Positions 1 through 9,191 are shown, counted from the stretch's first letter. The stretch is DNA of 64,000 bases from Arthrobacter ramosus (GCF_039535095.1 NZ_BAAAWN010000001.1:4402001-4466000), one strand, 5' to 3'. Numbers and translations are program-made. Notes: generated from the letters alone by a model not told the origin.

Positions 1-1257
1 CGCCACCGTGGGCGGTACGGTCACCGGGGGCGGGACTGTTGCTGTGGGCGTCGGTGTCACCACTGGCGCTTGCGTCCCAGTAGGAGCCTGCGTCGCGGTC
101 GGGCTCGGCGTTCCGGTCGGGGTCGGCGTTCCGGTCGGGGTCGGCGTCGCGCTCGGGGTGCCAGTCGGCGAGTGCGTTGGTGGCGCGCTCGGGGTGCCAG
201 TCGGCGAGTGCGTTGGCGTCCCGGTCGGGCTCGGCGTCGGCGTCGCGGCGGGTGACGCCGTCGGACTACCGGTGGGTGACGCCGTCGGCGTCTGCGTGGC
301 CGTAGCAGACGGGCTCGGCGGCACAACCTTCGCTTCCTGTACCCCGCCGGTCACCGCCTCCCTGGAGGGCACGGCTCCCGGGTCAGTCGGCACGGCCCCG
401 GGGATGGACCAGACGGACCCGGCCGAGGTCGCGGTGGCGGAACCTGGCTGGTAGCTGACCATCGGGATATCGCCGAGGGGATCCACCTGCTTGGTTGGCA
501 GGAACGTCCAGTTCATCGGGTTGGTATAGACGCCGTTAAGGATCGTCTCGAAGTGCAGGTGGCAACCAGTCGAGGAACCCGTGGTTCCCACTCTGGCAAT
601 GACCTCGCCCACCCGGACCGATTGCCCCTTGGTCACCGCGATTCCCTGCAGGTGGTTGTACGTGGTGACGAGGCCGTTGCCATGATCAATTTCCACGCGG
701 TTGCCGCCACCCCACGGATGCCAGCCCACGGCCCGGACCACGCCGGAGTCGGCTGCGTAGACGAGCGTGCCGCAGGCCGCGGCGAAATCCTGGCCCCAGT
801 GGAACTCCCCCGGCAATCCGGTGAAGGGATCGATCCTCAATCCGAAGGGGGAGCTCGGAAGCAGCACTTCAAGCGGAGCGTAGAGTTTCCCGGCAGGGGG
901 CCGGTCGAGGGAACTTGATGAGACGTTGAGATTGCCTACGCCGTTCTTGTCGAGGGTTTGGACCGGGGAACGTTCAAAAGACACCGTGGCTTTGTCACCT
1001 GCCTGGACCGGGGCCGATGACGGGCTTTGTGGCAGGGTATCCTGCGCACTCGACGTGGCACCATCCGTGGGTAGCATGCCGGGTTCAACTTGGCCCGTGG
1101 CCAAGGATCCATCGCTTACCGGCCCGCCCAGGCGGGGGCCCTGAAAACCAAAAGCGAGGATCACCACGACAGCGAGGAAACAGGCCGAAAGGACCCGGCC
1201 AAACTTTCTTGTGAGCACCAGATCGACAATCCGGCCAGACTCATGATGCTTTCCCAC
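1..1257 (-). CDS. Secreted M23 family metallopeptidase with Thr/Pro-rich tail (3' end outside window)
   Basis: Partial gene: 419 codons are visible and the reading frame is still open at the left edge. The GTG start at 1257 has CAGGAG five bases upstream. The protein begins with a short basic segment and one membrane helix or signal anchor (about residues 22-40). An M23 (LytM/lysostaphin-type) domain follows at about 125-260, with the expected zinc ligands H153 and D157 (HWGQD) and the HLH motif at 233-235. These enzymes cut peptide cross-bridges in peptidoglycan outside the cell. From about residue 290 the sequence is a low-complexity repeat of TPTPTGTP-like units reaching the edge, probably a wall-spanning linker to another domain. 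Whether it is a hydrolase or a regulator cannot be told without the C-terminus. Confidence 0.85.
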   Translation of the reverse strand, partial: MGKHHESGRIVDLVLTRKFGRVLSACFLAVVVILAFGFQGPRLGGPVSDGSLATGQVEPGMLPTDGATSSAQDTLPQSPSSAPVQAGDKATVSFERSPVQTLDKNGVGNLNVSSSSLDRPPAGKLYAPLEVLLPSSPFGLRIDPFTGLPGEFHWGQDFAAACGTLVYAADSGVVRAVGWHPWGGGNRVEIDHGNGLVTTYNHLQGIAVTKGQSVRVGEVIARVGTTGSSTGCHLHFETILNGVYTNPMNWTFLPTKQVDPLGDIPMVSYQPGSATATSAGSVWSIPGAVPTDPGAVPSREAVTGGVQEAKVVPPSPSATATQTPTASPTGSPTASPAATPTPSPTGTPTHSPTGTPSAPPTHSPTGTPSATPTPTGTPTPTGTPSPTATQAPTGTQAPVVTPTPTATVPPPVTVPPTVA

Positions 1258-1388
1258 AGCGGCTCCTGAGACAGGCGCTCATCCCCAGTACGGGCGCGCT
1301 TGTCCCATTGTGGCCGCTATGAAATCGAATGGGAACACTCGACTTCATACTTGGCCGGTCCGCGAAACACTCGAAGGACGGTGCCGGG

Positions 1389-1769
1389 CTACTCGCCGAG
1401 GTTCTCCTTCAGCAGCGCGCGGTGCTCGACGGCGGCATCCGAATGCAGCGCGCGGCCGGCGTCGGTCAGCTCGAGGTACAGCGAGCGGCGGTCATCCGTG
1501 CAGGTTACGCGGGAGACGAGTCCGGCTTTCTCCAAGCGGTCAACAACCTTGGAGACGGCGCTCTGGGTCATGGGAGTCCGCTCCCCGAGTGCCTTCATGC
1601 GGCAGGCAGAGTCGACGCTTTCGGCAACAAGATCGAGGATTTCGAATTCGTTCAGGCCGATGTCGAACTTGGCTTCGAGGGCGCGGTCTATCGCGGCCGC
1701 GGTGCGGAAGTACGAGTTCTGGATGCTGCGCCATTGCTCAACCAGCTGGCGATCCTGCGTTGTTGCCAT
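1389..1769 (-). CDS. MarR family transcriptional regulator
   Basis: 126 residues, the short end of the MarR family. It shows the usual helical N-terminus (VEQWRSIQNSYFRTAAAIDRA) and a winged helix at about 40-110. The recognition helix is around TQSAVSKVVDRLEKAGLV, and the wing contains DDRRS followed by LELTDAGR. It is transcribed away from the MFS transporter gene at 1867. The 97-bp gap holds overlapping ATGAC/GTCAT inverted repeats, the usual arrangement for a MarR repressor of a neighbouring efflux pump. The effector is unknown. Confidence 0.85.
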   Translation of the reverse strand: MATTQDRQLVEQWRSIQNSYFRTAAAIDRALEAKFDIGLNEFEILDLVAESVDSACRMKALGERTPMTQSAVSKVVDRLEKAGLVSRVTCTDDRRSLYLELTDAGRALHSDAAVEHRALLKENLGE

Positions 1770-1830
1770 GGCCCGATTCTAGTCGAAACCCAAGATAAAG
1801 TCCACGTCATAAGATTCCGGGTCATATTCC

Positions 1831-1859
1831 TTGTCATTGAATGACGTGTCATATAGATT
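1831..1859 (+). promoter_or_regulatory. Candidate promoter and MarR operator for the MFS gene
   Basis: GTCATT-G-AATGAC (1833-1845) is a perfect inverted repeat. It overlaps ATGAC-GT-GTCAT (1841-1852), and a further GTCAT lies at 1821. A -35-like TTGTCA (1831-1836) is 17 bp from TAGATT (1854-1859), with TATAGA overlapping it. A start point 7-8 bp downstream would fall on or next to the ATG at 1867, which fits a leaderless mRNA. Repressor binding to the palindromes would block both promoter boxes. This is inferred from sequence only. Confidence 0.55.
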
Positions 1860-1866
1860 GATTTCC

Positions 1867-3333
1867 ATGACTTCACCAAGCACCCTCACTAGATCTGCCG
1901 AGCAGCTCCATACAGCCGTCCGCTGGACCCGGGCCCAGTGGCTGCTGCTAATGGTGGTGTGCACAGTCCTGGCCCTCGACGGCCTGGACGTTTCCATGGT
2001 GGGCGTAGCCCTTCCCTCCATCGGCCACGAACTCCACCTCGGAACCGATTCCCTGCAGTGGATCGTTTCCGCGTACGTCCTGGGTTACGGGAGCCTGTTG
2101 CTCCTGGGCGGGCGGCTCGCCGACCTGCTGGGCCGGCGTCGGATCTTCCTGATCGCCTTGACCGTGTTCGCCGCGGCATCGCTCCTCGGCGGCCTCGTGA
2201 ATGATCCGACCCTCTTGATCGCCACGCGCTTCGTCAAAGGCCTGGCCGCGGCATTCACCGCCCCTACCGGGTTCTCCATCATCACTACCAACTTCGCTGA
2301 AGGGCGCGAGCGCAACAAGGCTCTGTCCATCTTCACCACTTTCGGCGCGAGCGGCTTTTCGCTCGGGCTGGTGGTTGGCGGGCTCATGACCAGCTTGAGC
2401 TGGCGCTGGACCTTCCTGGTATCGGTACCGATCGCAGTCGCCGTCGTGCTTCTTGGCATGTTGTTCATTCCCCGGGACAAGCCGTCCACGGAAGAGAGCG
2501 GCCATGATGTCTGGGGCGCAGTCACCCTCGCGCTCGGCATGCTTGGCCTCGTGTACACCTTGGTTTCAGCTCCGGAGAAGGGCTGGGGATCTGTGGCAAC
2601 AATCGCCGGATTCGCCGTCTCTGCTGCCGTGCTGGCAACCTTCGCCGTCATCGAAAACCGCGTCAAGCACCCGCTCATCCGCTTCGGCATCCTTCGCGAA
2701 GGATGGGTGGCCCGCGCCAACCTGAGTGCGGTTGGACTGTTCGGTTCCTACCTGAGCTTCCAGTTCATCCTCACGATGTACCTGCAGTCGGTGCTCGGCT
2801 GGTCTCCCTTGGGCATGGCGCTTGCCTTGCTTCCCACCGGGCTCCTGGTGGCAACGAGCGCGCCCTTCGCGGACAGGTTCATTGAGAAATTCGGGGCCCC
2901 GAAGCTCATCCTCACCGGTCTGACCGCAATGGGACTGGGCTACGTCTTGTTCCTCCGCGTTGGAACCTCACCCAACTACGTCCTGGACATCCTGCCCTCG
3001 GTCATCCTGCTGGGAATCGGTTTTGCTTTGGCTTTCCCGTCCATCAACGTCCAAGCCACCGCTGGCATCCGGGATTCGGAGCAGGGGCTGGCCGCTGGAC
3101 TGATCCAGACCAGCACCCAGGTTGGGGCCGCCCTGGTCCTTGCCGTGACGACAGCCCTCGTCAGCGGCCACGGGACCGCCGACGGCACAAGCAGCACACT
3201 CAGCGCAGCGGCCATGCTCGATCAATACCGTCCCGGTTTGGTCCTGAGCGCTGCCGTGGCAATCGCGGCCCTGCTGGTGGCAGCGTCCCCGGCGCGCCGC
3301 CGTCGGGCACTCGCTGAGCAACCCGCAGCCTAA
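1867..3333 (+). CDS. MFS transporter, DHA2 (14-helix) drug-efflux type
   Basis: 488 residues with about 14 hydrophobic helices, the size and shape of EmrB/QacA-type proton antiporters. The MFS motif A appears as GGRLADLLGRRR after the second helix, and a glycine-rich motif-C-like stretch (GFSLGLVVGG) lies in the fifth helix. It sits in the cytoplasmic membrane and probably exports a small hydrophobic compound. The ATG at 1867 is chosen over the in-frame TTG at 1831 because the operator and promoter lie between them. No clear Shine-Dalgarno is present, consistent with leaderless initiation. The divergent MarR gene is its likely repressor. Confidence 0.88.
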   Translation: MTSPSTLTRSAEQLHTAVRWTRAQWLLLMVVCTVLALDGLDVSMVGVALPSIGHELHLGTDSLQWIVSAYVLGYGSLLLLGGRLADLLGRRRIFLIALTVFAAASLLGGLVNDPTLLIATRFVKGLAAAFTAPTGFSIITTNFAEGRERNKALSIFTTFGASGFSLGLVVGGLMTSLSWRWTFLVSVPIAVAVVLLGMLFIPRDKPSTEESGHDVWGAVTLALGMLGLVYTLVSAPEKGWGSVATIAGFAVSAAVLATFAVIENRVKHPLIRFGILREGWVARANLSAVGLFGSYLSFQFILTMYLQSVLGWSPLGMALALLPTGLLVATSAPFADRFIEKFGAPKLILTGLTAMGLGYVLFLRVGTSPNYVLDILPSVILLGIGFALAFPSINVQATAGIRDSEQGLAAGLIQTSTQVGAALVLAVTTALVSGHGTADGTSSTLSAAAMLDQYRPGLVLSAAVAIAALLVAASPARRRRALAEQPAA

Positions 3334-3348
3334 GCGGACTCGCGTGAA

Positions 3349-3386
3349 AGGTGCCGGTCCGCTGTTTCCACAGCGGGCCGGCACCT
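3349..3386 (+). terminator. Stem-loop after the MFS gene
   Basis: A 16-bp stem with one G.T pair (3349-3364 with 3371-3386; arms begin AGGTGCCGG and end CCGGCACCT) and a 6-nt loop, 15 bp past the MFS stop. There is no T tract, so it may be a weak terminator or mRNA-stabilising hairpin. Confidence 0.55.
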
Positions 3387-3440
3387 CTGCCTAAACAAAA
3401 CGGCACCTTGCGCCAACAGAATGCTGCGCAACAATGGACC

Positions 3441-4352
3441 ATGGTCAACTTCCTGAAGAAGTGGCAAGCGGAGCTGCGGATGACTTTTACAGGTCACCCG
3501 CAGTCCACGCCTGACTGGGTGCTGCGGCTTGCGGAGGGAAACGACCCCGGATACCACCTTCCCGGCTCGGCCGTCTGGGCTGTCCACGGGTCCATGTCCA
3601 CGATCGTCGCGGGAATCCGGGTGCTGCTCATGCAGTCCCTGCACCCCGGCGCCTTGGCGGGAGTGTACGACCATTCAGGCTTCAAAAGAGATCCCCTCGG
3701 CCGGCTGGCAAATACCATCCGTTGGATATTCACCGTGAGCTACGGCTCCATGGACGCGGCTCACACGGCAACCAATTTCGTGCGACGGGTCCATGACTCC
3801 GTCAAGGGCAGCTACGTTGACGCCCAGGGACAGACCCGCGAGTATTCAGCCAACGATCCCGAGCTTCTACGCTGGGTCCACGTTGCCTACGCGGATTCCT
3901 TCGTGGCGGCGCACCGGATCTGGGGAGGTGCGGTCCCCGGCGGCGCCGACGCCTACATCCGCGAGTGGGCCCAGGCCGGCCGCCTGATGGGAGTCGAGGA
4001 CCCTCCCCTGAGCCTCGCGGAAGTGACGGCGGAAATGGACCGCTGGTACGCCTCCGGACATCTCCGCGCGGACGAGCGGCTCAGGGAAACCATCGATTTC
4101 ATCCGATATCCCCCGCTGAAAGCGTCGCTGCAACCCGGTTACCGGATTTTGTTCGCCGCGGCCGTAGCCAGCCTGGAACCCAGGTATCGGGAACTGTTGG
4201 GGCTGGAAAAGCCCCGTTTTGGCCCCATCCCGCTGCCGTCGATTCTCGCCGCGCGGGTGGTCCTCGCCGTCGTGCGCCTGACCTTGGGCCGTAGCGGCCC
4301 CAGCGAGCAGGCCGCCCGTCAGCGGTTGCGGCGCTTGGGGTACGAGGCATAG
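3441..4352 (+). CDS. Oxygenase MpaB family (DUF2236) protein
   Basis: 303 residues, typical for the DUF2236/MpaB family. This family is related to the rubber oxygenase latex-clearing protein and to the fungal MpaB involved in mycophenolate side-chain cleavage. Visible family features are the N-terminal GSAVWAVHGSMSTIVAGIRVLLMQSLHPGA region and FVRRVHDSVKG followed by HVAYADSF, which include histidines at positions typical of the haem-binding family. The ATG at 3441 is chosen because upstream in-frame codons run into the terminator hairpin of the previous gene; the Shine-Dalgarno is weak. It stands alone, convergent with putA. The substrate is not predictable. Confidence 0.75.
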   Translation: MVNFLKKWQAELRMTFTGHPQSTPDWVLRLAEGNDPGYHLPGSAVWAVHGSMSTIVAGIRVLLMQSLHPGALAGVYDHSGFKRDPLGRLANTIRWIFTVSYGSMDAAHTATNFVRRVHDSVKGSYVDAQGQTREYSANDPELLRWVHVAYADSFVAAHRIWGGAVPGGADAYIREWAQAGRLMGVEDPPLSLAEVTAEMDRWYASGHLRADERLRETIDFIRYPPLKASLQPGYRILFAAAVASLEPRYRELLGLEKPRFGPIPLPSILAARVVLAVVRLTLGRSGPSEQAARQRLRRLGYEA

Positions 4353-4356
4353 ACGC

Positions 4357-4403
4357 AAAGAATCCCGACGGAGCGGCTTGTGGCCGTCCCGCCGGGATTC
4401 TTT
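4357..4403. terminator. Bidirectional terminator between the MpaB-type gene and putA
   Basis: An 11-bp perfect stem (4357-4367, AAAGAATCCCG, with 4393-4403, CGGGATTCTTT). The A/T runs at the two ends allow termination of both converging genes. Confidence 0.75.
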
Positions 4404-4412
4404 GACGAATCG

Positions 4413-7400
4413 CTAGATCAGCGCGTCCGACAGGTGGTTCGGAGTGCCGAAGCGGTGCGCTGTGATGCTGATGGCCTGCTCGTGCAGGAACGGCAGCATC
4501 TCGATGCGTCCGGCCGGGGTCACCGAGCCGTGGTAGATCGCGACGTCGGGACGACCGCCGGTCGCGGCGCTCAGCGCGCTGCTGTCCCCGCCGATCAGGC
4601 GGATGCGGCCACCATTGATGCCTGCCGCGGAAGCCAGCCATTCGGCGTCGTTCTGGATGCGGGTGCTCACGCCCAGCCCCGCGAACGCTGCGATAACAGC
4701 TTCGGGAAGCTCGACGGCGGAGGACACCGTGAGTGCCGAACCCGCCACTGCCCCGGCCGCTACGACGCGAAGCAAGTCCACGAGCTTCTCGCCCTCGGAC
4801 AGACGGATGGTCACGGGGACGGCCCTGTACCGGAAGACGTTGCGCTCGGCGCTCAGGCCGGAGACGTCCTTGCGGGTGCCGAATTCCGTGGCCCATGCCG
4901 CGGCGTCGCTGAAGAGCGCCTTCTGCAGGGCCTCTGCGTCGCTGGCTTCAACAAGCGGGCCTGCGGCCTTGGCGGCGGCCAGGATCGAAGCGGCCCCACC
5001 CTTGAGCGTGGCACCGCGCTTGGCGCCGGGCTCAGCCGGGAGCCAGCTGCCCAGTCCGACCAGGTAGTTGGGTCCGCCGGCCTTGGTGCCCGCGCCCACG
5101 GCGGACTTCTTCCAGCCGCCGAACGGCTGCCGCTGGACGATGGCGCCCGTGATGCCGCGGTTCACGTAGAGGTTGCCGGCCTGGATGGTGTCCAGCCAGA
5201 CGCCCATTTCTTCGGAATCGAGTGAGTGCAGCCCGGCGGTGAGGCCATATTCGATCTCATTTTGGATGGCGATTGCTTCTTCCAAGGTGGACGCCGTCAT
5301 GACGCCGAGGACCGGACCAAAGAACTCGGTCAGGTGGAAGTAGGAGCCGCGCTTGACGCCGAACCGGATGCCCGGGGACCACAGACGGCCGGTCTCGTCC
5401 AGCTTCTCCGGCTTCACGGCCCAGGTCTCGCCGTCGCCGAGGGTGGTCAGCGCGTTGAGGAGCTTGCCGTTGGCCGGCTCAATGATCGGGCCCATTTGGG
5501 TGGTGGCTTGTTCCGGGTAGCCCACCTTGAGCGAGCGGGCGGCATCCACCAACTGGTTGTGGAAGCGCTCGGACGTGGCAACGGAACCTACCAGGATCAC
5601 GAGCGAAGCGGCGGAGCACTTCTGTCCGGCGTGCCCGAAAGCCGAGTACACGACGTCCTTGGCGGCGAGATCGAGGTCCGCGTGCGGGGTGACGATGATG
5701 GCGTTCTTGCCCGAGGTCTCCGCGAGCAGCGGGAGGTCCTGCCGGAAGGAGCGGAAGAGCTCGGCGGTCTCGTAGCCGCCGGTGAGGATCACGCGGTCAA
5801 CGCTGGGGTGCGAGACCAGCTGGGTGCCCAGCTCGCGTTCTTCGAGCTGCACGAGCGCCAGCACTTCGCGCGGCACACCGGCCTCCCACAACGCGTCCAC
5901 CATGACGGAACCGGAGCGGCGGGCCTGCTTTGCCGGTTTGATCACGACGGCGGATCCCGCCGCGAGTGCCGCCAGCGTGGAGCCCGCAGGGATCGCCACC
6001 GGGAAGTTCCACGGCGGGGTCACGACGGTGAGGTTCGCTGGGACGAACGTGGCGCCGTCGACCGTTTCCAGGTCCTTGGCACGCTCGGCGTAGTAGTGCG
6101 CGAAGTCGATTGCTTCGCTGACTTCGGGGTCGCCCTGTTCGATCGTCTTACCGGTCTCGGAGGCCATGACCTCAAGAAGTTCGGCCCGCCGGGATTCCAG
6201 GATGTCGCCTGCGCGGTGCAGGATGGCTGCGCGCTCGGCAGCCGGCATGGCGCCCCAAGCTTTGCCGTGTTCAACGGCGGTGGCAATAATGCGGTCAAGT
6301 TCCTGGGCGTCCCTGACCTTGCTGGCTTCAACGATCGCGTCGCCGGCGGCGGAGCCCGGAATGCGCTCCAGGATGGCGCGGCCCCAGGCCCGGTTGGCGG
6401 GCAGGGCAGGATCGGTGTCCGGGGTGTTGGCGAAACCATCTTTTGGCGCCGAGACTGCGGGCTCGTTGCGGTCCTGCGTGCGGTTGGGGGCCGGAACGGC
6501 GTCGTCCATCTCCGCGAGCGAGGCGAGGAAACGCTGCTTCTCGCGTTCGAACAGGGTTTCATTCTCGCTGAGCTCGAACACGGCGGACATGAAGTTGTCC
6601 TGGCTGGCGCCTTCTTCGAGGCGGCGGATCAGGTAGGCGATGGCGACGTCGAACTCGCCCGGGTGCACCACCGGTGTGTACAACAGGAGGCTGCCGACGT
6701 CCTTGCGGACGGCCGTGGCCTGGCCTGTGGCCATACCGAGGAGCATCTCGAACTCAATGCCCTTCGTCACCCCGCGCTCCTTCGCCAGCAGCCACGCGAA
6801 GGCCACGTCAAAGAGGTTGTGGCCGGCGACGCCGATGCGCACAGCGTCGATGTGCTCAGGGGTCAGGGCGTAGTTCAGGACTCGCTTGTAATTGGTGTCC
6901 GAATCCTGCTTGGTGCCCCATGTGGCGAGCGGCCAGCCCTGGATGGAGGCCTGGACCTGTTCCATGGGCAGGTTGGCGCCCTTGACGACGCGCACCTTGA
7001 TGGGAGCGCCGCCGTTTGCCCGACGTGCCGCAGCCCATTCCTGCAGTTCCTGCATGGCCGAGAGCGCGTCCGGGAGGTAGGCCTGAAGCACGATGCCGGC
7101 CTCGAGGCTCTTGAATTCGGGCTTGTCCAGGATCCGGGTGAACACGGCCATGGTCAGGCTGAGGTCCTTGTATTCCTCCATGTCCAGGTTGATGAACTTT
7201 GGCTTGGAGAACGACGCAGCCAGCTTGTAGAGCGGCGTGAGCTTCTCCACCACGTGGTCCACTGCTTCGTCGAAGGCCCACAGCGAGTGCGGGGCCACCG
7301 TGGAGGACTCCTTGATGGAGACGTAGTCGACGTCGTCGCGAGCCAGGAGCTTGAGGGTTCCCTCGAGCCTGCGGCTGGCTTCGCGTTCGCCCAGGACGGC

Positions 7401-7892
7401 CTCGCCCAGCAGGTTCACGTTCAGGTGGACGCCGTTCTGCTTGATCTTGGCGATGGCCGGGCCGAGCTTCGCGTCCGTGGCATCCACGATCAGGTGGCCC
7501 ACCATGTCACGGAGGACTTTGCGGGCGATCGGGATGACTACTTGCGGCAGAACCGGGGCCATGACACCGCCGGTGCGCACGGCAGCGCGCATGTACCAGG
7601 GCAGGAAGGCCGGGACCTTCGGGGCAAGCTTGGCCAGGTTGCGGCCGGCGACGGACAGATCCTCGGGGCGGATGACGCCGTCCACGAATCCCACCGTGAA
7701 GTCCAGGCCATTCGGGTCCTTCAGGACGCCGGCGAGGCGCTGGGCGGAAACGTCAACGGGGACCTTCGAGGCTTCGGTGAGCCAGTGTCGAACCAGTTGG
7801 ATGGCTTCGTGGGCCAACTCCTGGAGGTGTCCGGATTCCGGGGTGGACTGCGTCCTGGCGTCGATGCTCGAATCCCGGGTTGGTGTGCTCAT
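4413..7892 (-). CDS. putA: Bifunctional proline dehydrogenase / P5C dehydrogenase (PutA)
   Basis: 1159 residues. It oxidises proline to P5C using FAD, then glutamate semialdehyde to glutamate using NAD. The proline dehydrogenase barrel spans about 140-430 (LLGEAVLGEREA, YLPDALSAMQ, VRVVKGANLPME). The aldehyde dehydrogenase domain spans about 530-990, with catalytic E725 (AETSGKN) and C759 (GQKCSAAS) and the NAD-site TPPWNFP at 625-631. A C-terminal region of about 150 residues follows, as in long PutA proteins. No N-terminal ribbon-helix-helix DNA-binding domain is visible, so it should not autoregulate. The divergent LysR gene at 8018 is the likely activator. Confidence 0.95.
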   Translation of the reverse strand: MSTPTRDSSIDARTQSTPESGHLQELAHEAIQLVRHWLTEASKVPVDVSAQRLAGVLKDPNGLDFTVGFVDGVIRPEDLSVAGRNLAKLAPKVPAFLPWYMRAAVRTGGVMAPVLPQVVIPIARKVLRDMVGHLIVDATDAKLGPAIAKIKQNGVHLNVNLLGEAVLGEREASRRLEGTLKLLARDDVDYVSIKESSTVAPHSLWAFDEAVDHVVEKLTPLYKLAASFSKPKFINLDMEEYKDLSLTMAVFTRILDKPEFKSLEAGIVLQAYLPDALSAMQELQEWAAARRANGGAPIKVRVVKGANLPMEQVQASIQGWPLATWGTKQDSDTNYKRVLNYALTPEHIDAVRIGVAGHNLFDVAFAWLLAKERGVTKGIEFEMLLGMATGQATAVRKDVGSLLLYTPVVHPGEFDVAIAYLIRRLEEGASQDNFMSAVFELSENETLFEREKQRFLASLAEMDDAVPAPNRTQDRNEPAVSAPKDGFANTPDTDPALPANRAWGRAILERIPGSAAGDAIVEASKVRDAQELDRIIATAVEHGKAWGAMPAAERAAILHRAGDILESRRAELLEVMASETGKTIEQGDPEVSEAIDFAHYYAERAKDLETVDGATFVPANLTVVTPPWNFPVAIPAGSTLAALAAGSAVVIKPAKQARRSGSVMVDALWEAGVPREVLALVQLEERELGTQLVSHPSVDRVILTGGYETAELFRSFRQDLPLLAETSGKNAIIVTPHADLDLAAKDVVYSAFGHAGQKCSAASLVILVGSVATSERFHNQLVDAARSLKVGYPEQATTQMGPIIEPANGKLLNALTTLGDGETWAVKPEKLDETGRLWSPGIRFGVKRGSYFHLTEFFGPVLGVMTASTLEEAIAIQNEIEYGLTAGLHSLDSEEMGVWLDTIQAGNLYVNRGITGAIVQRQPFGGWKKSAVGAGTKAGGPNYLVGLGSWLPAEPGAKRGATLKGGAASILAAAKAAGPLVEASDAEALQKALFSDAAAWATEFGTRKDVSGLSAERNVFRYRAVPVTIRLSEGEKLVDLLRVVAAGAVAGSALTVSSAVELPEAVIAAFAGLGVSTRIQNDAEWLASAAGINGGRIRLIGGDSSALSAATGGRPDVAIYHGSVTPAGRIEMLPFLHEQAISITAHRFGTPNHLSDALI

Positions 7893-7974
7893 GCGCTTCG
7901 TTCCTTTTGGTGCGGAGAGGGCTTTGTTTCCATCAGTATGGATCTACAATCAGATTAGGAAAAGCGATCTTTTC

Positions 7975-7987
7975 TGAAGAATATTCA
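7975..7987. promoter_or_regulatory. Candidate LysR-type binding site between putA and its regulator
   Basis: TGAAGAATATTCA contains an 8-bp palindrome GAATATTC (7979-7986) within TGAA/TTCA arms. It lies in an AT-rich 125-bp divergent gap of otherwise GC-rich DNA. LysR regulators bind T-N11-A palindromes in such gaps. The assignment is inferred from position. Confidence 0.4.
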
Positions 7988-8017
7988 TTAGATTTCTCGA
8001 CCCTTCTGGAGAGCCGA

Positions 8018-8917
8018 ATGCTGGATGTCCGCAGGCTGCGATTGCTGCACGAATTGAAGATCCGCGGAACGCTCGCAGAGGTGGCCGACGCGATGAAGTA
8101 CAGCCCGTCGTCGGTGTCCCAGCAGCTGACATTGCTGGAGAAGGAAGCCGGCGTGAAACTGCTGAGAAAGTCCGGACGGCGAGTTCAGCTGACGCCGCAG
8201 GCCGAGATCCTTGTGGAGCACGCGGCGTCCTTGCTGGCCACCCTCGAGCGGGCAGAGACGGATCTCGCGGCATCCCTCTCCACGGTGACGGGAACAGTGC
8301 GGCTGGCCGTGTTCCAAACCGCCGCCCTGGCTCTCATGCCGGATTTCCTCACCATCATGAAGGGCGAGTATCCCGAAGTGCGCGTAGAGATGATCCAACG
8401 CGAACCGGAGACCGCGCTCTATGAAACCTGGGCCCGCGACTTCGACATCGTGGTGGCCGAGCAATACCCCGGGCACGCGGCACCGCATCATCCCGGCCTG
8501 GACCGGGCCACCCTGACCAGCGACGCCATCAGGCTGGCCACTCCCCCGATTGGCCTTGGTGGGGAATCGATCTCCTCGCTGGCGGACACGGCTGCGCTGC
8601 CGTGGGTCATGGAACCGCGCGGCGCGGCGTCCCGGCACTGGGCGGAGCAAGCATGCCGCTCCGCCGGTTTCGAGCCCGACGTCCGCTACGAAACCGCCGA
8701 CCTCCAAGCTCAAATCCGGCTCATCGAGTCCGGCAATGCCGTGGCCCTCATGCCGGATCTCGTCTGGACGGGGCGGACGACGCCAGTCCAACTGCTGGAC
8801 CTCCCCGGGCTTCCCAAACGGACAGTCTTCACGTCAACGCGCACCGCCGGCCGGATCCACCCGGCAATCCTGGCGTGCCGGGTAGTGCTGGAACGGGTGG
8901 CTGCGGAACGGGTGTAG
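8018..8917 (+). CDS. LysR family transcriptional regulator, probable putA activator
   Basis: 299 residues. The N-terminal winged helix (1-60) includes the recognition region MKYSPSSVSQQLTLLEKEAG. The LysR substrate-binding domain runs from about 90 (GTVRLAVFQTAALALMPDF) to the end. The ATG at 8018 is preferred because GGAGAG lies just upstream and the protein then begins directly with the helix-turn-helix (MLDVRRLRLLHEL). It diverges from putA across 125 bp, so proline or P5C sensing is a reasonable inference. Similar regulators in Arthrobacter-like genomes are annotated only as LysR. Confidence 0.85.
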   Translation: MLDVRRLRLLHELKIRGTLAEVADAMKYSPSSVSQQLTLLEKEAGVKLLRKSGRRVQLTPQAEILVEHAASLLATLERAETDLAASLSTVTGTVRLAVFQTAALALMPDFLTIMKGEYPEVRVEMIQREPETALYETWARDFDIVVAEQYPGHAAPHHPGLDRATLTSDAIRLATPPIGLGGESISSLADTAALPWVMEPRGAASRHWAEQACRSAGFEPDVRYETADLQAQIRLIESGNAVALMPDLVWTGRTTPVQLLDLPGLPKRTVFTSTRTAGRIHPAILACRVVLERVAAERV

Positions 8918-9071
8918 GGCGTCGCAGCCAACCCGGCGCAGCCAACCCGGCGCTTGTTTCTCATCCGGCAGCAACAAGGGCCAGTCCTGAAAACAATCCC
9001 CGGTTTCAACAACGCAGCTTGAGGGGAATCCGAGGCCTGCCTGCAAGCTCGCCTCAAGGGCCCAGAAACGC
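8918..9071. other. Short gap with a 14-bp tandem duplication
   Basis: GCAGCCAACCCGGC occurs twice in tandem (8924-8937 and 8938-8951) just after the LysR stop. I see no gene or hairpin of note in the rest of this short gap. Confidence 0.4.
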
Positions 9072-9101
9072 AAAAAGGCCCCGGTCCAAAAGACCGGGGC
9101 C
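9072..9101 (-). terminator. Rho-independent terminator of the tRNA-Ser gene
   Basis: A perfect 10-bp stem (GGCCCCGGTC at 9077-9086 with GACCGGGGCC at 9092-9101) with a 5-nt loop. On the minus strand it is followed by five T residues. It lies 5 bp past the tRNA 3' end. Confidence 0.88.
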
Positions 9102-9106
9102 AAACG

Positions 9107-9191
9107 CGGAGAATGGGGGATTTGAACCCCCGAGGGCGTTAACCCAACACGCGTTCCAGGCGTGCGCCATAGGCCGCTAGGCGAATTCTCC
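9107..9191 (-). tRNA. tRNA-Ser (anticodon GGA)
   Basis: An 85-nt cloverleaf on the minus strand. The acceptor stem GGAGAAT pairs with ATTCTCC. The anticodon stem CACGC/GCGTG closes loop CTGGAAC, giving anticodon GGA, which reads TCC and TCT serine codons. A long variable arm, as expected for class II tRNA-Ser, precedes the T arm with GTTCAAATC. CCA is not encoded. A strong terminator follows. Confidence 0.95.

Noticed and set aside
8..454. 148-codon Val/Gly-repeat plus-strand frame at the left edge
   Set aside because: It is the complement of the Thr/Pro-rich linker of the M23 peptidase; its repetition is inherited from that linker.
5226..7958. A 910-codon open frame on the plus strand opposite putA
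   Set aside because: It is antisense to a full-length PutA with all catalytic motifs. High-GC DNA keeps such shadow frames open, and the translation has no recognisable domain.
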